Positions 7,141-13,416 of a stretch of 13,416 nt of DNA are shown here, one piece after another. The number at the start of each line of letters is the position of its first letter. Position 1 is the stretch's first letter. Source of the DNA: Pirellulaceae bacterium (GTDB lineage: Bacteria; Planctomycetota; Planctomycetia; Pirellulales; Pirellulaceae); the NCBI GenBank assembly GCA_022448645.1, contig JAKVBZ010000116.1, positions 1 through 13,416 of the forward strand, in the 5' to 3' direction. The translations under genes and the position numbers were made by a program. The notes below the pieces were generated by a model, which worked only from the letters and a program-made list of their open reading frames with translations, was not told the origin of the DNA and did not search any database.

Positions 7141-7599
7141 ATGGAACGAACCTTGGTACTGTTAAAACCAGACTGTGTACAACGACGACTTGCCGGCAGA
7201 GTAATCTCCCGGTTTGAAGAAAAAGGCCTGAATATCATCGCCATGAAAATGATGCAGGTGACTCCGGATTTGGCCAAACAACATTATGCTGAACATGTCA
7301 GTAAACCTTTCTACCCAGGCCTGGAGGAATTCATTACCGGCGCCCCAGTGGTCGCGATGATTATCGAAGGTTTGGAGGCGATCCGCGTCGTACGCGAGAT
7401 GTTGGGTGCCACAAGTGGCCTGCAAGCTGCTCTCGGAACCATTCGCGGTGACTTTAGTTCCAGCCGGCAAATGAACCTAGTACATGCGTCCGACGGCCCC
7501 GATGCCGCGAATCGTGAAATGTCACTTTATTTCGATAGTGCGGAAATCTGTAGCTACGAACCTACCCTGACTAAATGGAACCGAGCGGCTGACGAGTAA
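7141..7599 (+). CDS. ndk: Nucleoside diphosphate kinase
   Basis: The 152-residue enzyme transfers the gamma phosphate of ATP to other (deoxy)nucleoside diphosphates through a phosphohistidine, balancing cytoplasmic NTP and dNTP pools. The family landmarks are all present: ERTLVLLKPD with Lys9, HYAEHVSKPFYPGL (49-61), TGAPVVAMIIEG (66-77), Arg85 and Thr91 in REMLGATSG, TIRGDF (100-105, with Leu98 where Pro is usual just before it), and the active-site NLVHASD, in which His115 is the phosphorylated residue. Length is slightly above the usual ~140 because of a short C-terminal extension after the normal end. The ATG at 7141 gives the canonical N-terminus; only a weak GAG precedes it. The gene follows the M16 pair in the same direction at 47 bases, with a possible terminator between. 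A housekeeping gene with no visible oddity in its catalytic residues. Confidence 0.96.
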   Translation: MERTLVLLKPDCVQRRLAGRVISRFEEKGLNIIAMKMMQVTPDLAKQHYAEHVSKPFYPGLEEFITGAPVVAMIIEGLEAIRVVREMLGATSGLQAALGTIRGDFSSSRQMNLVHASDGPDAANREMSLYFDSAEICSYEPTLTKWNRAADE

Positions 7600-7710
7600 C
7601 CGCCCAGAGGGTCTGCACCTGGCACCAAACGTGGCTTTGGAAAACCAGTCAAACCATGTCGTTCGACACGGGCGACAAAGGCATCCTATAAAACCCATTG
7701 CCGTCCATTC

Positions 7711-7734
7711 CAGCTGACAATTTGCCGTCAGCTG
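7711..7734. repeat. Perfect inverted repeat downstream of ndk
   Basis: CAGCTGAC (7711-7718) and GTCAGCTG (7727-7734) are perfect complements with an 8-base loop. Located 112 bases after the ndk stop, without a T-run. The GCTGAC/GTCAGC core is shared with the stronger hairpin at 7782-7811. Confidence 0.5.
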
Positions 7735-7781
7735 CGCTTCACTTCAGCAGATTCTCGACAACCTCCAGAAATCCAGAACAC

Positions 7782-7811
7782 GCTGACGCTCATCACCTGG
7801 TGGGCGTCAGC
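7782..7811. repeat. Strong 13-bp hairpin downstream of ndk
   Basis: GCTGACGC (7782-7789) pairs perfectly with GCGTCAGC (7804-7811). The pairing continues inward through TCATC/GGTGG with two G-T wobbles, leaving a 4-base loop. This is the strongest stem I see in the window. No U-tract follows, so it is not a textbook terminator; it could be a transcript 3'-end structure or part of a small RNA. Confidence 0.5.
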
Positions 7812-7845
7812 ATTCACCGTGCAGGCCAACACGACGCTGCTATTT

Positions 7846-7912
7846 TGGCACTGTAACATCGTTGCACTGCAGACAGGAAACACCACGCATTCCTGCAATC
7901 TGGCTAGTGCCA
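7846..7912. repeat. Nested inverted repeat, possible structured RNA
   Basis: Outer arms TGGCACT (7846-7852) and AGTGCCA (7906-7912) are perfect complements. Inside them CAGGAA (7874-7879) and TTCCTG (7890-7895) form a second stem with a 10-base loop. The 67-base span is close to tRNA size, but the D- and T-loop consensus is missing on both strands, so it is not a tRNA. Confidence 0.35.
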
Positions 7913-8330
7913 CCGAAAACTGACCTGTAGAGTCGCGACCGTTGGTTCTTTCTGCCATGCTTCACAGTAGCACCCCCAAGTCGTCGACTTAGTTCGTCAA
8001 GGTCCGAAAAGCTACTCCACCTTGGGGAACACGCAGTCCGCTGTTAGTGGTGAAATCACCTTGGAAAGTCACTACCGACAAGCCCGAAGCTTCCGGCCTA
8101 ACGAACCTGCAGCGTTGAAAGACCTGGAAGTTTCGCACCAGCCACAGCGCGGACACAGCAACTCACCTCGAACACGTCACACAGGCTGAACGGGACGGAA
8201 AGGTTCGCGAAATGCAAGTCTGATTGGGAAGTCTCGTTCTCGTAAAAGCCCACCATTGAATAAAACGCTTACCCGCCAGCGATACGCTTTCATGACCTCC
8301 AGACAGCGCAAACACGGCTCGCCCGTGAAG

Positions 8331-8373
8331 TTGCGTAACCTACTACCCCGATTATACTTTTAAGGGTAACCCT
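8331..8373 (+). promoter_or_regulatory. Candidate sigma70-like promoter with start-site palindrome, upstream of the dehydrogenase operon
   Basis: TTGCGT (8331-8336) and TATACT (8353-8358) are 16 bases apart; the -10 matches consensus at five of six positions. Transcription would start near 8365, about 38 bases before the ATG at 8403. A perfect palindrome, AGGGT (8363-8367), one A, ACCCT (8369-8373), sits on the predicted start and could be a repressor site. No factor can be named. Confidence 0.45.
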
Positions 8374-8402
8374 CTAGAATCAACTGACTTCTTACCGTTC
8401 CC

Positions 8403-11378
8403 ATGAGAACCTACTACTCTTTCCTGTACTGGCATCTCGCATCGACCTTTCTGTTGGTCGTAGCTTATCACGGAACGACACTGGCCATTGACAACGATTC
8501 AAATGTCCTTTCGAACGTTGAGCGCATTCCCTTTACAACGTCTCGTATCGTCGGTTCCCCAGATCCACCTCCGCCATACATTACAACGGTCGCGTTTCCA
8601 CATCTGAAATTCGACGAGCCGCTTGACTTAATCCCGATTCATGGCACTAACCGTTTGGCTGCGGTGCAGATGCAGGGAAAGATTTTTTCGTTTTCGAACG
8701 AACGCAACGAAAAGGAACCCGAGCTGATTCTGGATGTGGACAACATCGCTTTCGGTGCAGTGTTCCATCCCCGCTTCACCGAAAACGGATTCGTATACGT
8801 CACCTATATTACGGAAAAAGATCCGACAAAAATGGCACCACTCGGTACACGCCTGTCGAGGTTTCGGATCACACAGCAGGAACCGCCGCGCGCGGACCCG
8901 GACAGCGAACAAATCATTTTGCAATGGCCGTCAGGCGGTCATAACGGCGGATGCCTCAAGTTCGGACCCGACGGCTATCTTTATGTGGCGACAGGTGACT
9001 CCGGAATGATCGCCGACACACACCTGAATGGCCAGAACCTGGCCACGCTGTCTGGTGCTATTTTACGGATCGATGTCGATCACATAGTGGACTCTCAAGC
9101 GTACCGTATCCCCGCCGAAAATCCTTTTGTCAACAAAGCGGAAGCTCGACCCGAAATCTGGGCCTACGGTTTGCGTCAACCGTGGAAAATGAGCTTCGAT
9201 CGGGAAACCGGCGAGCTATGGACCGGCAATGTTGGCCAAGACCTTTGGGAACAAGTCTACCGCATTGAACGAGGTGGGAATTACGGTTGGAGCGTCATGG
9301 AAGGAAGCCATCCTTTTCGACCAGAGCGCAAGAGGGGACCGTCGCCGATCCTGATGCCTATTGTCGAGCATAACCACACTGAGCTTCGTTCGGTCACCGG
9401 TGGTTTTTTTTATTATGGAGATCGGTTGCCTGAATTACGTGGCGCTTACCTCTATGGTGACTACGATACTGGTGAAGTCTGGATGCTACGCTTCGATCGT
9501 GAGGAACAACGCGTTACTGAACACCGACAGCTTACCGATTCCACACTGCGGCTTGTCGGCTTCGCGCAAGATGCCTCCGGAGAAGTTTACCTATTGGATC
9601 ATGTGCGCGGCCGAATCTTTGAACTCACCCGCAATCCGAAACTTGCCGACGATTCAGAGAACGAATTCCCACGACGTCTTAGCAAGACGGGCCTCTATTC
9701 GTCCGTTCCCAACCATGAAGTAGCCCCTGGCGTCATCCCGTATAAAGTGACGGCACCTCAATGGATGGATGGTGCGTTCAAAGAACGCTTCCTGGCCATG
9801 CCCGGAATGAGCCAAATTGAATTTGATGGAATTACCTACCCTCAACCTGCCGAAGGTGCACCTCACGGCTGGAAGTTCCCGCATGGAACCATCATTTTTG
9901 AAACGATCTCTCTAGGACTTAAGCCCGAACAGCCACGGCGTCTGGAAACCCGTGTTCTGCATCATGAACAACTGGAAGGTGGCGAAGCAGTTGGAGACCA
10001 GATTTGGCGCGCCTACACATACATTTGGAATGACGAGCAAACAGACGCAGTGCTCCTAGAAGATCCCCATGGCCGTGATCAAACGTTTACGGTCCACGAT
10101 CCGACTGCTCCCGATGAGAAACGCCAGCAAACGTGGCATTTTCCCAGCCGAGCCGAATGTACCGTATGCCACAACATGGCAGCAAAGTATGTCGTTGGCA
10201 TCAATACGATGCAAATGAACCGCGAGCACAGTTACGCTGGTGGCCCCCAAAATCAGCTTGCTGCTTTCGAGCAACTCAACCTCTTCACCACACCGTTACC
10301 CGATCAACCGCAGCACCTTCCCCATCTGGTAGATTATCAAAATGACAAACTTGACGTGGAGCCACGAGCCAGATCGTATCTTCACGCCAACTGTTCGCAT
10401 TGCCACCGCAAATGGGGAGGTGGAAACGCCGAATTTAATTTGCTGGGGAGTCTGACGCTTGACGAAATGGGAATCGCGAACACCCACCCTGGGCGCGGAA
10501 GCTTCTACATACCTGGGGCAAGTTTATTGTCACCCGGTGATCCTTCGTCCTCACTAATGATCTATCGCATGTCGACAACCGGTCCGGGACGCATGCCTCG
10601 CCTCGGTTCACGCATGGTTGACGTCCACGGACTGCAATTGATTTACGATTGGATAGCCAGCATGCCGTCTGACCAACCAGCATCTTCTGTGGTCACTGCA
10701 GCACTTGCTCAACATGACACCACCGCCGATTTTTCCACGACCATCCATCACCTCCTCCAAAGCACAGCCTCCGCCTTGCAACTGGTCCAAGCCATTGATC
10801 GACAGGAATTATCCCAGCACGCAACGAGAGAAATCGTCGCTTTAGGTTCTCGGCACGCCCAGGCACACATCCGGGATCTGTTCGAACGCTATCTTCCAGA
10901 AGGTCAGCGGACACAACGTCTAGGAGTCGCCGTCGGGCCGGAACAAATCCTTATCCTCGAGGGCGATCCGCAGCGAGGAAAAGAAGTCTTCACCAGTACG
11001 GCGGGCGTTCAGTGCAAGAACTGCCACAAGATCGGCGACGTCGGGAAAACATTGGGCCCTGAACTAACCCACATTGGAAAGAAATATGACCGTGCTAAGA
11101 TCTTGGAGAACATCCTAGACCCGTCGCGCGAAATCGATCCTAAATACCAAGTGCAACTTGTGGAATTGAACAACGGTCGAATACTTACAGGAATCGTAGT
11201 GAAACGGGATGGCCAACAATTATGGCTTCGGGATGCCCAAAACAAAGAGATTCAATTGAACACGGCCAACATTGAATCCCTGACAGCCCAACAACAGTCA
11301 TTGATGCCGGACCTGCTGCTGCGTGACATGACCGCTCAGCAAGTTGCGGATTTAATCGCCTACCTGATAAATCCATAG
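8403..11378 (+). CDS. Exported PQQ-dependent sugar dehydrogenase-like protein fused to three-haem cytochrome c modules
   Basis: A 991-residue protein of three modules. Residues 1 to about 28 form a signal peptide. Residues about 60-410 are a glucose/sorbosone dehydrogenase (GSDH, soluble PQQ glucose dehydrogenase) beta-propeller: H180 in HNGGCLKFGPDGYLYVATGD matches the catalytic His144 of the Acinetobacter enzyme, and R258 in YGLRQPW its active-site Arg. Residues about 425-760 resemble the HNE_0200-type family (TIGR03806), with TGLYSSV, PYKVTAPQWMDGA and two haem sites, C586-TV-CH and C664-SH-CH, plus MPRLGSRMVD. Residues about 855-990 are the Pirellula/Verrucomicrobium-type haem domain (TIGR02603) with C871-KN-CH and a typical end, MTAQQVADLIAYL. 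Electrons from sugar or polyol oxidation would pass through the haems to the respiratory chain, outside the cytoplasmic membrane. No Shine-Dalgarno site precedes the ATG; the signal peptide directly after it fixes the start. The aldo/keto reductase follows 11 bases later. The family names are recalled, not searched; the true substrate is unknown. Confidence 0.9.
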   Translation: MRTYYSFLYWHLASTFLLVVAYHGTTLAIDNDSNVLSNVERIPFTTSRIVGSPDPPPPYITTVAFPHLKFDEPLDLIPIHGTNRLAAVQMQGKIFSFSNERNEKEPELILDVDNIAFGAVFHPRFTENGFVYVTYITEKDPTKMAPLGTRLSRFRITQQEPPRADPDSEQIILQWPSGGHNGGCLKFGPDGYLYVATGDSGMIADTHLNGQNLATLSGAILRIDVDHIVDSQAYRIPAENPFVNKAEARPEIWAYGLRQPWKMSFDRETGELWTGNVGQDLWEQVYRIERGGNYGWSVMEGSHPFRPERKRGPSPILMPIVEHNHTELRSVTGGFFYYGDRLPELRGAYLYGDYDTGEVWMLRFDREEQRVTEHRQLTDSTLRLVGFAQDASGEVYLLDHVRGRIFELTRNPKLADDSENEFPRRLSKTGLYSSVPNHEVAPGVIPYKVTAPQWMDGAFKERFLAMPGMSQIEFDGITYPQPAEGAPHGWKFPHGTIIFETISLGLKPEQPRRLETRVLHHEQLEGGEAVGDQIWRAYTYIWNDEQTDAVLLEDPHGRDQTFTVHDPTAPDEKRQQTWHFPSRAECTVCHNMAAKYVVGINTMQMNREHSYAGGPQNQLAAFEQLNLFTTPLPDQPQHLPHLVDYQNDKLDVEPRARSYLHANCSHCHRKWGGGNAEFNLLGSLTLDEMGIANTHPGRGSFYIPGASLLSPGDPSSSLMIYRMSTTGPGRMPRLGSRMVDVHGLQLIYDWIASMPSDQPASSVVTAALAQHDTTADFSTTIHHLLQSTASALQLVQAIDRQELSQHATREIVALGSRHAQAHIRDLFERYLPEGQRTQRLGVAVGPEQILILEGDPQRGKEVFTSTAGVQCKNCHKIGDVGKTLGPELTHIGKKYDRAKILENILDPSREIDPKYQVQLVELNNGRILTGIVVKRDGQQLWLRDAQNKEIQLNTANIESLTAQQQSLMPDLLLRDMTAQQVADLIAYLINP

Positions 11379-11389
11379 GAGAGTAAACG

Positions 11390-12397
11390 GTGCAATATCG
11401 CAACCTCGGAAGCAGTGGCGCACGGGTCTCACGTGTCTGCCTCGGCGCCATGATGTTTGGAGGACAGACGGACGAAAAGGACTCGATTCGCATCATTCAT
11501 CACGCCCTCGACCAAGGGATCAACTTTGTTGATACCGCAAACGTTTACAGTCGAGGCGAATCGGAGCGGGTTGTCGGCAAAGCCATTGCCGACCGGCGCG
11601 CCGACGTGATTCTGGCAACCAAAGGGCGTCATCCCATGGGAGAAGGTCCGAACGAACAAGGGGCCAGTCGAGTTCACCTGATGCACGAAGTCAACGCCAG
11701 TCTCCAACGACTCGGTACCGACTATATTGACATCTACTACACACACACACCTGACTACAGCACGCCTATCGATGAAACATTACGTGCCATGGACGACATG
11801 GTTCGCAGCGGCAAAGTCCACTATATCGCGTGTTCCAATTTTCGAGCATGGCGTCTATGTGAAGCCCTCTGGACAAGTGACAAACTGCATACGAATCGTT
11901 TCATCTGCGTCCAACCTTTGTACAACATTGTCAACCGAGACATTGAAGTCGAATTGCTGCCACTATGTCAGGAACATGGTGTGGGTGTTGTCTCGTACAG
12001 CCCACTGGCACGTGGTATTCTCACAGGCAAATACAAAACGCTGGGCGAATATCCAGAAGGGACGAGAGCTGCCCGTCATGACCCGCGAATGCATCAGGCA
12101 GAATTGCGTGCAGAAAGTATCGAAGTCTCCGAAAAAATCACCGCACATTGTGAACAAAAAGGCGTGGCACCGTCCCACTTTTCCTTAGCCTGGGTGCTCG
12201 CCAATCCGATTGTCACTTCGACCATTGTCGGCCCACGCACCATGGAACAATTCAAAGACAACATCCAATGTTTGGACGTCGAAATTACAGCCGAAGACGA
12301 AGCGTTTGTTGACAGTCTGGTACCTCCAGGCGAACACTCAGGCAAAGGCTTCCAAGACACACAATATCCTATTATCGGACGCCCGTCCGCCGTTTAG
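11390..12397 (+). CDS. Aldo/keto reductase
   Basis: A 335-residue NAD(P)H-dependent oxidoreductase of the aldo/keto reductase (TIM-barrel) superfamily, reducing aldehydes or ketones to alcohols, or the reverse. The catalytic tetrad is complete: D48 and Y53 (FVDTANVYSRGESE), K78 (ATKG) and H119 (YYTHTPD). Further family marks are the N-terminal YRNLGSSGARVSRVCLGAM, SGKVHYIACSNF, VVSYSPLARGILTGKY and the cofactor-binding end STIVGPRTMEQFKDNI. It starts at GTG 11390, supported by GGAGAG (11378-11383) six bases upstream and by the family-typical N-terminus. There is no signal peptide, so the enzyme should be cytoplasmic, whereas its upstream operon partner is exported. The 11-base gap, with the Shine-Dalgarno site touching the previous stop codon, indicates a shared transcript and probable translational coupling. 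A role in handling the carbonyl product or substrate of the dehydrogenase is an inference. Confidence 0.93.
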   Translation: MQYRNLGSSGARVSRVCLGAMMFGGQTDEKDSIRIIHHALDQGINFVDTANVYSRGESERVVGKAIADRRADVILATKGRHPMGEGPNEQGASRVHLMHEVNASLQRLGTDYIDIYYTHTPDYSTPIDETLRAMDDMVRSGKVHYIACSNFRAWRLCEALWTSDKLHTNRFICVQPLYNIVNRDIEVELLPLCQEHGVGVVSYSPLARGILTGKYKTLGEYPEGTRAARHDPRMHQAELRAESIEVSEKITAHCEQKGVAPSHFSLAWVLANPIVTSTIVGPRTMEQFKDNIQCLDVEITAEDEAFVDSLVPPGEHSGKGFQDTQYPIIGRPSAV

Positions 12398-12412
12398 AGC
12401 GTCTATCGATGA

Positions 12413-12427
12413 GCCATCGCCGATGGC
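12413..12427. repeat. Short hairpin just after the aldo/keto reductase stop
   Basis: GCCATCG (12413-12419) and CGATGGC (12421-12427) form a perfect palindrome around one central C, in practice a 6-bp stem with a 3-base loop, 15 bases after the stop codon. No T-run follows. The position suggests a transcript-end structure, but this is weak. Confidence 0.35.
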
Positions 12428-12516
12428 AACAGCCAACCGTGCTGGAAACTTCTGGGCCACTTGAGACCTGCGAATCTATCGCATCAACACTTCCTCCACC
12501 AATACGGCGACCTTTC

Positions 12517-12588
12517 ATGAAACTGCTGATGCTTGGGTTTTTCACTCTCTTGATGACCTACAGCCAGGAGCTACCCGCGGTGAACTAA
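12517..12588 (+). CDS. Possible 23-residue hydrophobic peptide or orphan signal sequence
   Basis: ATG at 12517 opens MKLLMLGFFTLLMTYSQELP and ends three codons later at TAA (12586-12588). The Met-Lys start followed by a leucine- and phenylalanine-rich core is what a Sec signal peptide or a tiny membrane peptide looks like. There is no Shine-Dalgarno site, and none of the three frames after the stop continues into a recognisable mature protein. It could be the front end of a decayed secreted-protein gene, a real small membrane peptide, or chance. Low confidence. Confidence 0.2.
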   Translation: MKLLMLGFFTLLMTYSQELPAVN

Positions 12589-12894
12589 ACACGTCGCTCC
12601 TCTTTGTCGTGACGACCATCCTCGACGAATGCCTGCTATAGGCTGTCTTACTTTGTGGCAAAATCAACATTTTAGCCAAGCATTGGGCCAGGGTGTGCTT
12701 CCTCGTGCTTGCCGGGCAGTGAATCATTTCGAACCTGAATCGGCCAATTCAAACCAACAAGGACGCTACCGAGTTGCGTACCTGCCAACAACAAGCAGCT
12801 CGGACTAGGATGCAACATAACAGCTCAGACACGATTGTATCCAAGAACGGATTCACTATCGTGCCATAGAAGTTAAACCGTGATGCCTCTCAAC

Positions 12895-13416
12895 TCAACG
12901 ATACATCACAACGCATTGGGGCAGGGCATCTTGCAATCGCGTCACTGCCGGACTCGAAACATCTGTGCCGTACAGGCTCACACCACGCAATTGTGTCATG
13001 CTGCTCAAGTGAACGACTTCCACGTCGGACGTGCGTGTAAAGGATAAGCTGAGCCATTTCAAGTTGTCTAATTCTCGCAGGAAGACAATCCCAGCACCCG
13101 TTAAGTTCGTATTTTGCAAACCGACATACTCTAACCGCGTCAAATCCTGTAGGTACCGTAAACCCATATCAGTGATTCGCTTACTGCCGTACATGTGCAG
13201 TTCCTGCAAGTTCACAAGTTCTGCCACGTGGGCCAATCCTGCGTCGGTGATATCCGGAGGTGTATGCAGGACCTCCAATTGTGTCAGGCTCACAAGCTCG
13301 GCCAAGCTCGCGTCCGTCGCTTCCACTGGCAACAGTAGTGTGTGCAAGGTCTTGAAGACCACCAGTTGTTTCAGATCATTGTCGCTGGCCCCAGTAGCGA
13401 ACAGGTTCACACTGGT
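12895..13416 (-). CDS. Leucine-rich-repeat protein (5' partial)
   Basis: The last 173 residues of a protein whose frame is open to the right edge; a GTG at 13410 is internal and not the start. It is built of leucine-rich repeats of about 24 residues with the pattern L..L..L.L....ITDAGL..L, for example LEVLHTPPDITDAGLAHV, LQELHMYGSKRITDMGLRYL and LEYVGLQNTNLTGAGIVFL. At least six repeats are visible, degenerating toward the C-terminus (SDVEVVHL, SSPAVTRL). It ends ALPQCVVMYR, close to the end often seen in planctomycete repeat proteins of this kind (a final LPNC-like motif followed by a beta strand). Such solenoids usually bind proteins; no enzymatic domain is visible in the part shown, and whether the missing N-terminus carries a kinase, signal peptide or anchor cannot be told. 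It converges on the aldo/keto reductase gene across a 500-base spacer. Confidence 0.85.
   Translation of the reverse strand, partial: TSVNLFATGASDNDLKQLVVFKTLHTLLLPVEATDASLAELVSLTQLEVLHTPPDITDAGLAHVAELVNLQELHMYGSKRITDMGLRYLQDLTRLEYVGLQNTNLTGAGIVFLRELDNLKWLSLSFTRTSDVEVVHLSSMTQLRGVSLYGTDVSSPAVTRLQDALPQCVVMYR

Larger units (their letters stand above)
7600..8402. other. Long spacer with a cluster of inverted repeats, no convincing gene
   Basis: About 800 bases between ndk and the dehydrogenase gene. The left part (7711-7912) carries three inverted repeats listed separately. The middle (about 7920-8330) shows nothing I recognise: no long frame, tRNA or repeat. The right end holds a candidate promoter and a palindrome. 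A 76-codon frame on the minus strand (7728-7958) runs across the inverted repeats; it is Cys-rich, matches nothing known and is more easily explained by chance. Confidence 0.5.
12398..12894. other. Spacer between convergent genes, gene-poor
   Basis: About 500 bases between the ends of the aldo/keto reductase (+) and the leucine-rich-repeat gene (-). It contains a short hairpin at 12413-12427 and a 23-codon signal-peptide-like frame at 12517-12588, listed separately. A 61-codon minus-strand frame at 12542-12727 has no features of a protein. Nothing else is recognisable. Confidence 0.5.

Noticed and set aside
7846..7912. tRNA-like gene (67 bases between complementary 7-bp arms)
   Set aside because: No D-loop GG, no TTCRA T-loop and no anticodon arm with correct spacing on either strand.
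7728..7958. 76-codon minus-strand frame across the inverted repeats after ndk
   Set aside because: Its sequence is shaped by the palindromes, it is Cys-rich without a motif, and it has no plausible start context.
11741..11752. ACACACACACAC-type short tandem repeat inside the aldo/keto reductase gene, possible phase-variation tract
   Set aside because: Only about five to six dinucleotide units, and they encode the conserved YYTHTPD containing the catalytic His, so this is coding constraint rather than a contingency locus.
12763..12800. Bulged hairpin with CCGAG/CTCGG and CTGC/GCAG arms in the last spacer
   Set aside because: Short arms with an 8-base one-sided bulge; easily expected by chance.

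Overview
The window reads as a chromosomal segment of a planctomycete, most likely of the Pirellulales type. The clues are a secreted protein with dockerin-like repeats and a PEP-CTERM sorting tail, a TonB-dependent receptor of the form common in that group, a very large fused dehydrogenase/cytochrome ending in the Pirellula/Verrucomicrobium-type haem domain, a leucine-rich-repeat protein of the planctomycete pattern, long gene-poor spacers and few Shine-Dalgarno sites. This assignment comes from protein style alone. I see no tRNA, rRNA, CRISPR, transposase or integrase, and nothing that marks a mobile island.

Layout. (1) 1-677 (+) is the C-terminal part of a PEP-CTERM protein. It converges, with a 4-base overlap of stop codons, on (2) a TonB-dependent outer-membrane receptor, 674-3127 (-). 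(3) A spacer of about 880 bases (3128-4004) has a probable promoter at its right end. (4) 4005-7093 (+) is a compact run of a GNAT acetyltransferase and two M16 peptidase subunits; the first subunit has lost the zinc motif and the second keeps it. A hairpin plus T7 run at its end may be a terminator. (5) ndk, nucleoside diphosphate kinase, 7141-7599 (+). (6) A spacer of about 800 bases (7600-8402) holds a cluster of strong inverted repeats and, just before the next gene, a sigma70-like promoter with a palindrome at the expected transcription start. (7) 8403-12397 (+) is a two-gene operon: a 991-residue exported sugar-dehydrogenase-like protein with three CxxCH haem sites, then an aldo/keto reductase 11 bases downstream. 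(8) A spacer of about 500 bases contains a 23-codon signal-peptide-like reading frame. (9) The C-terminal part of a leucine-rich-repeat protein, 12895-13416 (-), runs off the right edge.

How the genes fit together. The two M16 genes overlap by 14 bases and carry complementary halves of an M16B active site, so they most likely form one heterodimeric protease; the acetyltransferase appears to share their transcript. The fused dehydrogenase and the aldo/keto reductase look like a carbohydrate or polyol oxidation pair, one probably exported and one cytoplasmic, though no substrate can be read from the sequence. The receptor and the PEP-CTERM protein are both envelope proteins but are transcribed towards each other, so a shared role is only a guess. 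Most genes here are recognisable families. The less expected items are the split protease active site, the three-module haem protein, the inverted-repeat cluster after ndk, and the hairpin-bearing tail of the PEP-CTERM gene.
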